DNA from: Butyrivibrio sp. CB08
GTDB lineage: Bacteria > Bacillota > Clostridia > Lachnospirales > Lachnospiraceae
NCBI RefSeq assembly: GCF_003625485.1
Contig: NZ_RAIR01000001.1
Coordinates: forward strand, 496,001-560,000
Length of the DNA: 64,000 nucleotides
Direction of reading: 5' to 3'
Shown here: piece after piece, positions 25,343 through 34,091 of the stretch
How the letters are laid out: each line of letters starts with the position of its first letter
Position numbering within the stretch: the first letter of the stretch is position 1
The notes under the pieces: generated by a model
Told to the model about the DNA's origin: nothing
The model's database searches: none
Seen by the model: the letters and a program-made list of their open reading frames with translations, nothing else
Position numbers and translations under genes: made by a program

Positions 25343-25606
25343 AGAACTACAGGGTAGTTCTCTCCTGGGATGACCGACACCTCCTGTGTAATTTGAACCT
25401 ACATTACTTTAAACGGGATTCCTACATTACCTACTTAAATGTCACGCCTTCGGCCCTGCGTATACGCAGACCAGCTACGGGAGAGGAAGACAGGATCTTA
25501 GGTTGCGGTGACCCACCTGGCGTTAGCTAGGAGTCAAATAACAGGAAACGGCATTTTGGGATTAACTTAGGAAATAAAAGCAGTCATCAATGGTGGCTGC
25601 TTTTTC
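25343..25606 (+). ncRNA. ssrS: Structured non-coding RNA, probably 6S RNA-like
   Basis: The 348-base gap after the aminopeptidase is G+C richer than other gaps and highly foldable. A 5' hairpin GAACTAC/GTAGTTC (25344-25360) is followed by CTCCTGG (25362-25368) that pairs with CTAGGAG (25527-25533) to close a rod of about 170 bases. Inside are TCCTGT/ACAGGA and a perfect CTGCG-TATA-CGCAG hairpin (25456-25469). Promoter, length of about 190 nt to the closing stem, and rod shape suit a Firmicute 6S RNA, which binds RNA polymerase, but I have not matched it to a covariance model. It could instead be a leader of the YihY gene; a terminator follows before that gene. Confidence 0.5.
25577..25605 (+). 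terminator. Intrinsic terminator of the 6S-like RNA
   Basis: AAAGCAGTCA (25577-25586) pairs with TGGCTGCTTT (25594-25603) with one G-U pair, followed by T-run to 25605. It lies 18 bases before the YihY gene. Confidence 0.85.
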
Positions 25607-25623
25607 CGTATGAGGAGAATTGT

Positions 25624-26541
25624 ATGACCATCAAGCAGCAGCTAATAGCGCTGGCAAGAGACTTCGCTTTTAGAATGCAAAAAAAGAATATTGCTGCCTA
25701 TGCTGGAAGCTGTGCTTACTTCTTTATGATCTCAATAGTACCTCTTCTCATTTTTGTGTCATCTCTTTTGCCCTATACAGCACTTACTGCTGATGATCTC
25801 TCAAGGGCGCTTACTGAGATTACCCCTGATTTTGCTGATGATATCGCCTTAAGGCTCATTCGTGAGACCTATGAACAGTCTGTGGCAGTGTTCTCCATAT
25901 CTGCCCTTGCAACTATATGGTCCGGAGCACTTGGCATGTTGTCCATTATAAGAGGACTTAATATAATTTATGATGTGGAGGAGCGAAGAAACTATTTTCG
26001 CTTAAGGTTCATAGCAGCTCTCTACACCCTGGCAATGATCGTTATCATGATGGTAATGCTTCTTTTCATGGTATTTGAGAATCTTGTTAAGACCATTGCC
26101 ATAAGCCATTTTCCAAAGATCATGTTTTTGATCTCATTGTCAGCTTACTTTAAATTTATTGTGGTCATCCTGGTGGCAACCTTTGCATTTGCCATGGTTT
26201 ATACCTATGTACCAAGTGCCAAGATGACCTTTGTATATCAGCTTCCTGGAGCGATCTTTTCAGCGGTTGTATGGTATATCTTTTCATGGCTCTTTTCACT
26301 GTATGTGGATCTGACCGGATACTTTTCAATCTACGGAAGCATCGCTACACTTCTTGTCATGATGATCTGGCTGTACTTCTGTATCTACATCTTCATGATA
26401 GGAGCATTTATCAACAGATTTTTCCATCCTGCAGTTAAGGTTTTGTATGATGATCATCACCAGAACAAGATTAAAAAGAGGGTAAGGAAAAAGAGTACAC
26501 AGCAGCTTCGTAAGCCTAGAAAATACAGCGAGTTTGGCTAA
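25624..26541 (+). CDS. YihY/BrkB-family inner membrane protein
   Basis: 305 residues with about six TM helices. Family landmarks: 'AYAGSCAYFFMISIVPLLI' N-terminal helix, 'WSGALGMLSIIRGLNIIYDVEE' and 'TGYFSIYGSIATLLVMMIWLYF'. The family was once misnamed ribonuclease BN; its true role is unknown. A basic C-terminal tail faces the cytosol. GAGGAG lies just before the ATG. Followed after 15 bases by the AI-2E family gene, probably one transcript. Confidence 0.9.
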   Translation: MTIKQQLIALARDFAFRMQKKNIAAYAGSCAYFFMISIVPLLIFVSSLLPYTALTADDLSRALTEITPDFADDIALRLIRETYEQSVAVFSISALATIWSGALGMLSIIRGLNIIYDVEERRNYFRLRFIAALYTLAMIVIMMVMLLFMVFENLVKTIAISHFPKIMFLISLSAYFKFIVVILVATFAFAMVYTYVPSAKMTFVYQLPGAIFSAVVWYIFSWLFSLYVDLTGYFSIYGSIATLLVMMIWLYFCIYIFMIGAFINRFFHPAVKVLYDDHHQNKIKKRVRKKSTQQLRKPRKYSEFG

Positions 26542-26556
26542 AAAGGGGGAAAGGAA

Positions 26557-27702
26557 ATGAAGTTTAGCAAAAAGATTTTAAAACAGAAGTGGGTTTCATA
26601 CACAATCGCCACCTGTTCGGCGGTGGTTCTTTACCTGTTATTGTCCAATCAGAGTTTTCTGTCTGGAACAATATCGGGAATTGTTAAGATAATTAAACCA
26701 GTTCTTTCTGGAATGATAGTAGCTTATATTTTCAATCCGTTAGCTAATCTTTTCGACGGAAAAGTGTTTAAAAACATGAAAAATGAGAAGACCAGATGGA
26801 AGCTGTCTGTTGCCTTTGCACTGATAGTTCTGGCGCTCTTCATAACTTTGTTGTGTGTTGCACTTATTCCTCAGCTGGCAGAGAGTATTTCAACTCTTGT
26901 TGGTAACATGGGAATGTATGTAGATTCTCTCCAGCAACTTTTAAAGGATATTGAAACAGGAAGCACGGGCAAGCTCTTTGGCCTTGATTTCTCTGGCCTT
27001 GCTTCCTATGGAGATAAGCTTCTTGATAGTATCGGCGAATACTTCAAGAATAATATGGATTCTGTTGTGACCACCAGCTCATCAATTGGCCAGGGCCTCT
27101 TTGATGCAGTCATTGCGCTGATCCTGGCAATCTACTTCCTTCTTGACAAGCGTAGGATAACAGATGGTGTTAATAAGTTTTTCTCACTGCTCATGAAGGA
27201 TGAATCCTATCATAAATGGGGAGATTTCCTTAACAGATGCAATGATATCCTTATCAGATACATCGGCGTTGATGTGGTTGACGGAATCGTGGTTGGTATA
27301 GTCAACTTCCTGTTCATGATCATTATGAGAATGCCTTATGCAGCCCTTATTTCAGTTATAGTTGGTGTAACCAATTTAGCACCTACCTTTGGTCCTATCG
27401 TCGGTGCAGCTATTGGCGGATTTATCCTGGTTCTGATAAACCCCTGGCAGGCATTGTGGTTCCTTATCTTTACTATCATCCTGCAGACCATTGACGGATA
27501 TGTACTAAAGCCAAGGCTCTTTGGCGAAAGCCTTGGAGTGTCAGCTCTGATGATCCTTATCTCCATCATCATTGGAGGAAGGCTCTTTGGTGTAATCGGT
27601 ATTTTGTTTGCGATTCCTTTTGCAGCTATCATTGATTTTGTCTGGAAAGATTATGTGATAAAAAAACTTGAGCAGCGCAAGGCAAAGAGGTACAATATAT
27701 AG
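26557..27702 (+). CDS. AI-2E transporter / PerM-family membrane protein
   Basis: 381 residues with about eight TM segments and the family signatures 'KPVLSGMIVAYIFNPLA' and 'LAPTFGPIVGAAIGG', then 'IDGYVLKPRLFGESLGVSALMIL'. Members include putative AI-2 exporters, Na+/H+ antiporters and permeases; the substrate cannot be told here. AAGGGGGAAAGG precedes the ATG. Confidence 0.9.
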   Translation: MKFSKKILKQKWVSYTIATCSAVVLYLLLSNQSFLSGTISGIVKIIKPVLSGMIVAYIFNPLANLFDGKVFKNMKNEKTRWKLSVAFALIVLALFITLLCVALIPQLAESISTLVGNMGMYVDSLQQLLKDIETGSTGKLFGLDFSGLASYGDKLLDSIGEYFKNNMDSVVTTSSSIGQGLFDAVIALILAIYFLLDKRRITDGVNKFFSLLMKDESYHKWGDFLNRCNDILIRYIGVDVVDGIVVGIVNFLFMIIMRMPYAALISVIVGVTNLAPTFGPIVGAAIGGFILVLINPWQALWFLIFTIILQTIDGYVLKPRLFGESLGVSALMILISIIIGGRLFGVIGILFAIPFAAIIDFVWKDYVIKKLEQRKAKRYNI

Positions 27703-27722
27703 TATGAGAAGGGGGTAGCAAT

Positions 27723-27938
27723 ATGGATATCATGAGTTTTGTAGATACAGCGATCGAGTTTTCAAAAGACAAGATCGACAAAGTCTTAGACTTCTGGAAC
27801 GGCCTTGAGGACGAGAAAAAGAAACTGCTCATTGGTTGTGTGGCTGCAGCCTTTTGCGTAATAGTTGTGGCTGGCATAGCTTATGGCATTGGAAAGGCTA
27901 ACGGCGAGAGACTTGCCTTTGAGGAAGAAGATTTTTAA
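27723..27938 (+). CDS. Small single-pass membrane protein
   Basis: 71 residues: an amphipathic charged N-terminal half (to about 33), one TM helix (about 35-55, 'LLIGCVAAAFCVIVVAGIAYGIG') and an acidic tail 'FEEEDF'. GGGGG lies before the ATG. It sits 20 bases after the AI-2E family gene and just before a terminator, so it is the last gene of that operon. I do not recognise a family; it may be an accessory subunit of the transporter. Confidence 0.7.
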   Translation: MDIMSFVDTAIEFSKDKIDKVLDFWNGLEDEKKKLLIGCVAAAFCVIVVAGIAYGIGKANGERLAFEEEDF

Positions 27939-27957
27939 GACAAAATGCACTTACTTG

Positions 27958-27987
27958 GGAGCCTCTTTTTACAGAGGCTCCTTTTTT
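27958..27987 (+). terminator. Intrinsic terminator
   Basis: Perfect 9-bp stem GGAGCCTCT/AGAGGCTCC, six-base loop and six T. It ends the YihY-transporter-small protein operon. Confidence 0.93.
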
Positions 27988-27998
27988 GGGGGATTTAC

Positions 27999-29081
27999 AT
28001 GAAAAAAGTTATAAGCATAATCTGCGTAATCATTGTAATGATTGCAGTTGTGGTGGGGACACTTCTTGGTTTTCTTACAATGGATGAGTACAAGCCTAAG
28101 GATATAGAGAGCCTCGAGATTATTGGCAATTCCGTTGACAGAGTCAAGAAACAGGAAACCACTAGGCTCCTTTCCTGGAACCTGGGCTATGGCGCCCTTG
28201 GTGACAATGCTGATTTCTTTATGGATGGCGGTAAGATGGTTTATACCGCCGACGAAGACAGGGTAGTATATAACCTTGAAGGTTTTATTTCTGAATTTGA
28301 AAAGATATCACCTGATATTATTTGCACCCAGGAGACAGACAGGAATTCAGACAGGTCCCATTTCATAGATGAAGTGGATTACTTTTTTTCAAATTCAGGA
28401 CTTCGTGTTCTTCACGGGAATTCTGTATTTGCTCCAAATCTCAAAGTTTCTTTTATCCCACTTCCTGTTCCTCCGATCGGGAAAGTATATAGTGGTCTTA
28501 TGACCTTTAGCAAGTACAATATTTCTTCTGCTCAAAGGCTTCAGCTTCCATGCCCGTTTAAGTGGCCACTCAGGACCTTTAATCTAAAGAGATGTCTTGA
28601 AGTTGTTAGATTTAATGTGGTGGATACGGATAAGGAACTTGTTGTCATAAACCTTCATCTTGAGGCCTATGATTCTGGCGAAGGCAAGATTGCACAGGCC
28701 AATATGCTTAAAGAAGTTCTGGATGCTGAGGTGGAAAAGGGCAATTATGTGATTGCCTGCGGAGATTTTAACCAGGTATTCTCAAATATTGATGTAAGTG
28801 CTTATCCGGTTCTTGAGGGTAAATGGGAAGCTGGCAGGATTGATGTTTCAGATTTCAGCAGCGACCTTACCTTTAGCGCTGACAATTCTGTTCCAAGCTG
28901 CAGATCTCTTGATCAGCCTCTTGATAAGGCTAGTGAGAAGGATCCAGAGCATTTTCAGTACTATGTGATAGATGGATTTATCACCTCTTCAAACGTGGAA
29001 GTGGAGTCCGTTTATACTGATGATCTTTCTTTTGTCCACTCGGATCATAACCCTGTAATTTTGGAATTTAAGCTGAAGTGA
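27999..29081 (+). CDS. Exported endonuclease/exonuclease/phosphatase-fold protein
   Basis: 360 residues. An N-terminal hydrophobic anchor or signal (about 3-25) is followed by the EEP fold: 'LLSWNLGYG' (Asn), 'CTQETD' (Glu), 'VINLHLEAYDSGE', 'ACGDFNQVF' (Asp-Asn) and 'SDHNPVI' (Asp-His). All metal and catalytic residues of the DNase I/sphingomyelinase superfamily are present, so it should be an active phosphodiesterase or phosphatase outside the membrane; the substrate (nucleic acid, phospholipid, inositol phosphate) is open. ATG 27999 follows GGGGGA; the terminator lies directly upstream. Confidence 0.85.
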   Translation: MKKVISIICVIIVMIAVVVGTLLGFLTMDEYKPKDIESLEIIGNSVDRVKKQETTRLLSWNLGYGALGDNADFFMDGGKMVYTADEDRVVYNLEGFISEFEKISPDIICTQETDRNSDRSHFIDEVDYFFSNSGLRVLHGNSVFAPNLKVSFIPLPVPPIGKVYSGLMTFSKYNISSAQRLQLPCPFKWPLRTFNLKRCLEVVRFNVVDTDKELVVINLHLEAYDSGEGKIAQANMLKEVLDAEVEKGNYVIACGDFNQVFSNIDVSAYPVLEGKWEAGRIDVSDFSSDLTFSADNSVPSCRSLDQPLDKASEKDPEHFQYYVIDGFITSSNVEVESVYTDDLSFVHSDHNPVILEFKLK

Positions 29082-29088
29082 AATGTGT

Positions 29089-29130
29089 GCGACTTGTAGT
29101 TAAAAAAATGACTGCAAGTCGCTTTATTTT
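29089..29130 (+). terminator. Intrinsic terminator
   Basis: 12-bp stem GCGACTTGTAGT/ACTGCAAGTCGC (one G-U pair) and a T-rich tail. Confidence 0.85.
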
Positions 29131-29211
29131 TCGTGACAGTAAACGTTTAATTGAATATAATAAAAGATAAGGTATTTCAAAAAAGAACTTTGAAAGGGGA
29201 CAGTAGTTAAA

Positions 29212-30471
29212 ATGGTACACAAGGTAAAACGTAATGTAATTGTGGGACAGTCGGGAGGTCCTACTGCAGCAATCAACTCTTCACTTGCAGGCGTTTACAG
29301 AACTGCTATCGACCGTGGATACAAGAAGGTTTACGGAATGATCCATGGTGTTCAGGGCCTTATGGAAGGAAGATACGTAGATCTTTCTGATCATATCCAG
29401 TCCGGACTTGATATCGAGCTTCTTAAGAGAACACCTTCAGCTTATCTTGGTTCATGCAGATACAAACTTCCTGAGATTTTTGAGAACAAAGAAGTTTATG
29501 AGAAAATCTTCGAGATTTTGAATAAGCTTGAGATAGACTGCTTTATCTACATTGGTGGTAATGACTCAATGGATACCATCAAAAAGCTCTCTGACTACGC
29601 TATAATCTCTGGCTCAGCAATCAGATTCGTTGGTTGCCCTAAGACAATTGATAACGACCTTGCTCTTACAGATCACACTCCTGGATACGGCTCAGCAGCT
29701 AAGTACATCGGAACATCTGTAAAAGAGATCATCAGAGACAGCTGGTCCCTTGAGACAACAAGCGGACAGGTTATCATCGTTGAGGTTATGGGAAGAAACG
29801 CTGGATGGCTTACAGGCGCAACAGCTCTTGCAAAGGGCGAGGACTGTGACGGACCTGATGCTATCTACCTTCCAGAGCTTCCATTTGATATGGATGCATT
29901 CATCAAGAAGATCAAAGGTCTTCTTAAGAGCAAAGCTTCTATCGTAGTTGCTGTATCTGAGGGTATCAGAACCAAGGATGGCAAGTACATCAGTGAGCTT
30001 GGCTCAACTATCGAATACGTAGATGCATTCGGACACAAGCAGCTTACAGGAACAGCTAGATACCTTTGCGACGTTGTTGCTAAGGAGTGCGGATGTAAGA
30101 CACGTCCTATCGAGCTTTCAACACTTCAGAGAGCTGCCAGCCACTGCGCATCCCGTGTAGATATTCTTGAGGCTTATGAGGTTGGTGGTGCTGCCATGAA
30201 GGCTGCTGATGAAGGCGATAGCGGAAAGATGGTAGTTATCGAGAGACTTTCAGATGATCCTTACCAGGCTGGAACAGAGGTTAAGGACGTTCACAAGATC
30301 GCTAATGATGAGCGTGTGGTTCCTAGAGAGTGGATTAACAAGGATGGCACATATGTAACTAACGAGTTCATTACATATGTAAGACCTCTTATCCAGGGTG
30401 ATGTTGGACCTATCATGGTTGATGGTATTCCTAGACACCTTTACAGACCAGGTTTCCAGGATATTCTGTAA
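29212..30471 (+). CDS. pfp: PPi-dependent 6-phosphofructokinase
   Basis: 419 residues. The phosphate-donor site reads 'GGNDSMDT': Asp at the position of Gly104 of the ATP enzyme; and the catalytic loop reads 'PKTIDND' with Lys at the position of Gly124. Both changes mark pyrophosphate-using PFKs. Other active-site parts are 'GQSGGPTAAIN', 'EVMGRNAGWL' and 'RAASHCASR'. It phosphorylates fructose-6-phosphate reversibly using PPi. A GGGG site lies about 11 bases upstream. Followed 18 bases later by a diguanylate cyclase gene. Confidence 0.9.
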   Translation: MVHKVKRNVIVGQSGGPTAAINSSLAGVYRTAIDRGYKKVYGMIHGVQGLMEGRYVDLSDHIQSGLDIELLKRTPSAYLGSCRYKLPEIFENKEVYEKIFEILNKLEIDCFIYIGGNDSMDTIKKLSDYAIISGSAIRFVGCPKTIDNDLALTDHTPGYGSAAKYIGTSVKEIIRDSWSLETTSGQVIIVEVMGRNAGWLTGATALAKGEDCDGPDAIYLPELPFDMDAFIKKIKGLLKSKASIVVAVSEGIRTKDGKYISELGSTIEYVDAFGHKQLTGTARYLCDVVAKECGCKTRPIELSTLQRAASHCASRVDILEAYEVGGAAMKAADEGDSGKMVVIERLSDDPYQAGTEVKDVHKIANDERVVPREWINKDGTYVTNEFITYVRPLIQGDVGPIMVDGIPRHLYRPGFQDIL

Positions 30472-30489
30472 TTCATTTAAAGGAATAAT

Positions 30490-31866
30490 ATGACAATTCT
30501 CAATAATGGATTAGTTACAACAGATAAAGAATTAAATATAATTTCTGCTGATGAAGGATATCGAGAGTATGTATGCGAAGATGGTGCAAGCACCATCTTC
30601 GCTAATATACATCCTGATGATCAGCATCTTTTGTATGAGATGGTAGAGGGATTAGAGATGGAAAATGCTTTAACCCTCTGTTTTCGTGTTTGCGACAAAA
30701 ACAAGGAATACAACTGGTTTAAAGCTGAGTGCATCAGAACCACTGATGACAATGTAAGTATACTATTCCTTGACATTGAAGGAACTGAAACAGAAAACAA
30801 GGCCATAGAGACAGATTATTTAACTGGCCTTTACAATAAAAAAGCCATTACTGATTATGCAAGAAAGGCAGTGGCTAAAAAATCTGACGTAGTTAACCTT
30901 TGTTTAATTGATATTGATAATTTTAAGCAGATCAATGATACCTATGGCCATTCCTATGGCGACAAGGTGCTTAAGGAAGTATCAAACATCATCTTAGAGG
31001 TCCTTGGCAAGGATGGAAAGGCCGGCAGAATAGGCGGAGATGAGCTCATGATGATCATTGAGAACGTGGAAGAGAAGACTGATCTTCGCGTTTATCTCAA
31101 GGCCATTAGAGAAAGAGTCGAGGCTTCTCACATTGATCAGAACGGATTCCCGCAGGTGACTGTATCAATGGGAGTCGGAACATTCCCAATATATGTGGAT
31201 AACTACGAAGACTTGTTTAACCTTGCAGGAAGAATGCTGAGCAGGGCCAAGAACAGAGGAAAGAACAGATACGTTATCTATAATCCCGAAATACACGGTA
31301 AGCTCATAGATGGCGAACTTGTCGAGAATATGCTCTCGCTAAATCGCGCCACAGCAATGGATAAGACCAAGCTTGTCCTTGAAACCATTGATGGCTTGTT
31401 TGGAAGTATGAATGAAGCCATTACTACGCTTCTCTTAAAGATGGTGGCAACCTATGATCTTGATGAAGCCTATGTGTTCTACAAGGATATAGAAAAGAGC
31501 TTTTGCGGATACAAGCGCATCGCCCAGTCTGGAAACATCATGGAAAAGAATGTTCATCAGATAGCTGACAATTCTTCAAGCATTTCCTATGTGGTGGAGC
31601 CAGGGTTTGAGACCAGATTTAACTCCAATGGAGTGCTTGTTATAGATGCACCTCAGACGCAGCTTGATAAAACTGCTATGCCAAAGAGGTTCTTCTTTGA
31701 GAACGGAGTAAGACAGGCATTTCTGTATAAGATGCAGGATGTACCTTATGAAGGCTTTATTGCTCTGTACAGAACCAGGGAAATGGCAGGAAAGTTACCG
31801 CAAACGGACATTACAGACCTGACATATTTGAGCAAAATGATAGAAATTGCCATGAAATCTAGATAA
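30490..31866 (+). CDS. Diguanylate cyclase with PAS-like and C-terminal sensor-like domains
   Basis: 458 residues, no TM helix. Residues about 1-105 look like a PAS fold ('TTDKELNIISADEGY', 'IHPDDQHLLYEMV', 'FKAECIRTTDDN'). The GGDEF domain (about 110-265) has 'DYLTGLYNKKA', 'LIDIDNFKQINDTYGH' and the active site as GGDEL, an accepted active variant. A canonical I-site RxxD is not visible at its usual distance. The last 190 residues resemble a GAF-type domain of unknown ligand. It would make cyclic-di-GMP from GTP in the cytosol. GGAATAA precedes the ATG. Confidence 0.87.
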   Translation: MTILNNGLVTTDKELNIISADEGYREYVCEDGASTIFANIHPDDQHLLYEMVEGLEMENALTLCFRVCDKNKEYNWFKAECIRTTDDNVSILFLDIEGTETENKAIETDYLTGLYNKKAITDYARKAVAKKSDVVNLCLIDIDNFKQINDTYGHSYGDKVLKEVSNIILEVLGKDGKAGRIGGDELMMIIENVEEKTDLRVYLKAIRERVEASHIDQNGFPQVTVSMGVGTFPIYVDNYEDLFNLAGRMLSRAKNRGKNRYVIYNPEIHGKLIDGELVENMLSLNRATAMDKTKLVLETIDGLFGSMNEAITTLLLKMVATYDLDEAYVFYKDIEKSFCGYKRIAQSGNIMEKNVHQIADNSSSISYVVEPGFETRFNSNGVLVIDAPQTQLDKTAMPKRFFFENGVRQAFLYKMQDVPYEGFIALYRTREMAGKLPQTDITDLTYLSKMIEIAMKSR

Positions 31867-31923
31867 TATCGCACGTTTTTTTAATTTTTTTAGAAAAAAT
31901 CCCATTTTTTCGGCATTTTTAGG

Positions 31924-31952
31924 TTGTTAAGTGACGGAAATAGTAGTAGAAT
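31924..31952 (+). promoter_or_regulatory. Predicted HU promoter
   Basis: TTGTTA (31924-31929), 17-base spacer, TAGAAT (31947-31952), 41 bases upstream of the start codon. Confidence 0.6.
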
Positions 31953-31993
31953 AGGCAATGTAGTAAATAATTTCTTTTTGGAGGGAAAACCAA

Positions 31994-32272
31994 ATGAATA
32001 AGACAGAACTTATCGATGCAATCGCAAAGGAAGCTGGACTTTCTAAGAAGGATGCGGCTGCAGCACTGAACGCTTTCACAGACACAGTAACTAAGGAGCT
32101 CAAGAAGAAGGGCAAAGTTCAGCTTGTTGGTTTCGGTACATTCGAGACAACTAAGAGAGCTGCTAGAACTGGTAAGAATCCTCAGACTGGCGCTGCTATC
32201 AAGATTCCTGCTTCTGTAGCACCTAAGTTCAAGGCTGGTAAGGCTCTTAAGGATCTTGTTAACAAGAAATAA
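31994..32272 (+). CDS. hup: HU-family nucleoid protein
   Basis: 92 residues, normal. 'MNKTELIDAIAKEAGLSKKDA' type N-terminal helices, 'KVQLVGFGTFE' and the DNA-clasping arm with 'ARTGKNPQTG' and 'PKFKAGKALKDLV'. It binds and bends DNA as a dimer. Strong GGAGGG site, its own promoter and terminator indicate high single-gene expression. Confidence 0.97.
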   Translation: MNKTELIDAIAKEAGLSKKDAAAALNAFTDTVTKELKKKGKVQLVGFGTFETTKRAARTGKNPQTGAAIKIPASVAPKFKAGKALKDLVNKK

Positions 32273-32284
32273 TTTAACTATATG

Positions 32285-32313
32285 AAAAGGCTGCGTTTTC
32301 ACGCAGCTTTTTT
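32285..32313 (+). terminator. Intrinsic terminator of HU
   Basis: GCTGCG/CGCAGC stem, six-base loop and six T. Confidence 0.92.
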
Positions 32314-32388
32314 CATGCCCCTTTTTATGATTGAAAAAATGATAAATATTTTATAAAATAAAATTACTCTAAACATTTTGAGGGCGCC

Positions 32389-34047
32389 ATGACTTTTGAT
32401 AGAAGCTTTGAAAACTTTGTTCAAATACTGTCTGAAGAAGAGGTAACTCCTGAGATTTCTCCCAGTGCGCTGGCAGATCTTTCCAAGGAGTTTTTTGTGC
32501 GCTCAATTTTCTCTATAGTCACTTTCAGACCTGGTTCAGATAAGGCATCAGAGCCTCCAAAGATCATTCCACTGTGCGGACCTGTAATTACAGAAGGCAA
32601 GCCATCTTATGTATTTAAGAGCAATATGTCCGGTGACAGGGTTATCATGTACCACGTGTATCTCCAGGATGACAAGAGATGGAATGATGAAGAGTACAAG
32701 TTTTTTTCCATTATTATCGATGTATTGTCTTTCCACATGGAGAGATTTCTTTTGCTGAATGTGGTTAAGACCAGTGCTATGACTCAGTACCTTACTGGTC
32801 TTCCCAATTCCGGCGGATTTATCTCTTTTGTCACACAGAAGTTTGAGAGCGGTGAGATCATGAAATATGATTCCATCTGCTTCAACTTAAAGAGCTTTGG
32901 CCTTATCAGCAGGCGCTATGGTGGTCCTGAAGGCGATGAGATCATGAAGAGATATGCCAACACCATCAAGAATTTTGCAGAGGATGATGAGATCATCTCA
33001 CACTTTGGTGGAGACAATTATACTGCTCTTATCAAAAAGGACAGAACCAAGAAATTCCTGAAGTTCATTTCTGCTGTGCCTGTTTATGGAATGAAGAATG
33101 ACAAAAAAGACGAGTTCAATATTTCGGCTGTAGCTGGAGTTTATGCTATTGATGAATCCATGAAGAACCCTGGACAGGCAATATCCAGAGCTTCAATGGC
33201 ATGCAACTACGCCAAGAATATAGCCAATAAGCCTTATGTATTTGTAAATAAGGCTATGAGTACCAGAATATACAGACAAAAGCAGATAGAAGACAGATTT
33301 GAAGAGGCTTTAAGTGGCGATGAGTTCAGAATCTATCTTCAGCCCAAGGTTGATACAGTTACCGGTAAGATAGTGGGAGCAGAATCTCTTGCCAGATGGT
33401 TCTGTAATGGTCTGGTTCTTTATCCCACAGAGTTTGTTCCTATCCTCGAGAGGGAAGGAATGGTTGTACATCTTGATCTGTACATCCTTAAAAAGACCTG
33501 TGAATTCATAAGATCATGGATGGATAAGGGTATAGAACCCGTTCAGGTTTCAGTCAACTTCTCCCGCAAGGACCTTGAGTACAAGAATCTTGCAAAAGAG
33601 ATAATGGATATAATAGACAGCTATGGCATAGACAGAAACCTCATTGAGATCGAGGTTACTGAGACCGCAAGCGAGGGTGAGAGGGTGCTTATGACAAGCT
33701 TCCTTTCAAATCTCAAGGAGGCGAGCATTGCTACAGCTATAGATGATTTTGGAACAGGCTATTCATCTCTTTCTACACTGAGAGATTTCCCTGTTTCAGT
33801 TATTAAGATTGACAGATCCTTTATCAATAACGAGGAGCTCAACAAGAGCGATGAGATAGTGTTAAAGAGCATTGTTGCTATGGCCAATGAACTTGGAATA
33901 AGTGTTGTCTCAGAAGGTGTTGAGAGACCGGATCAGACTAAGCTCCTTCAGAGCGTGGGTTGTAATGTTGTACAGGGATTTTTGTATGACAATCCAATGC
34001 CGATGGAAGATTTTGAAAAGAGGCTCGAGAAGGGCTCATATAATTAA
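32389..34047 (+). CDS. GGDEF(degenerate)-EAL cyclic-di-GMP phosphodiesterase
   Basis: 552 residues, cytosolic. An N-terminal GAF-like region (about 1-125), a GGDEF fold whose active site reads 'GGDNY' and so is probably not a cyclase, and a C-terminal EAL domain (about 295-552). The EAL catalytic set looks complete: 'ESLAR', 'EVTETA', 'DDFGTGYSSL', 'KIDRSF', 'SEGVE' and 'QGFLYD'. It should hydrolyse cyclic-di-GMP to pGpG; the dead GGDEF may sense GTP. GAGGG precedes the ATG. Confidence 0.9.
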   Translation: MTFDRSFENFVQILSEEEVTPEISPSALADLSKEFFVRSIFSIVTFRPGSDKASEPPKIIPLCGPVITEGKPSYVFKSNMSGDRVIMYHVYLQDDKRWNDEEYKFFSIIIDVLSFHMERFLLLNVVKTSAMTQYLTGLPNSGGFISFVTQKFESGEIMKYDSICFNLKSFGLISRRYGGPEGDEIMKRYANTIKNFAEDDEIISHFGGDNYTALIKKDRTKKFLKFISAVPVYGMKNDKKDEFNISAVAGVYAIDESMKNPGQAISRASMACNYAKNIANKPYVFVNKAMSTRIYRQKQIEDRFEEALSGDEFRIYLQPKVDTVTGKIVGAESLARWFCNGLVLYPTEFVPILEREGMVVHLDLYILKKTCEFIRSWMDKGIEPVQVSVNFSRKDLEYKNLAKEIMDIIDSYGIDRNLIEIEVTETASEGERVLMTSFLSNLKEASIATAIDDFGTGYSSLSTLRDFPVSVIKIDRSFINNEELNKSDEIVLKSIVAMANELGISVVSEGVERPDQTKLLQSVGCNVVQGFLYDNPMPMEDFEKRLEKGSYN

Positions 34048-34053
34048 AAAAGA

Positions 34054-34090
34054 AGCATCCGCAGTTTAAATGCGGATGCTTTAATTTTTT
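34054..34090. terminator. Bidirectional intrinsic terminator
   Basis: Perfect 10-bp stem AGCATCCGCA/TGCGGATGCT, 7-base loop, A-run before and T-run after; serves the EAL gene and convergent degV. Confidence 0.93.
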
Positions 34091-34091
34091 A

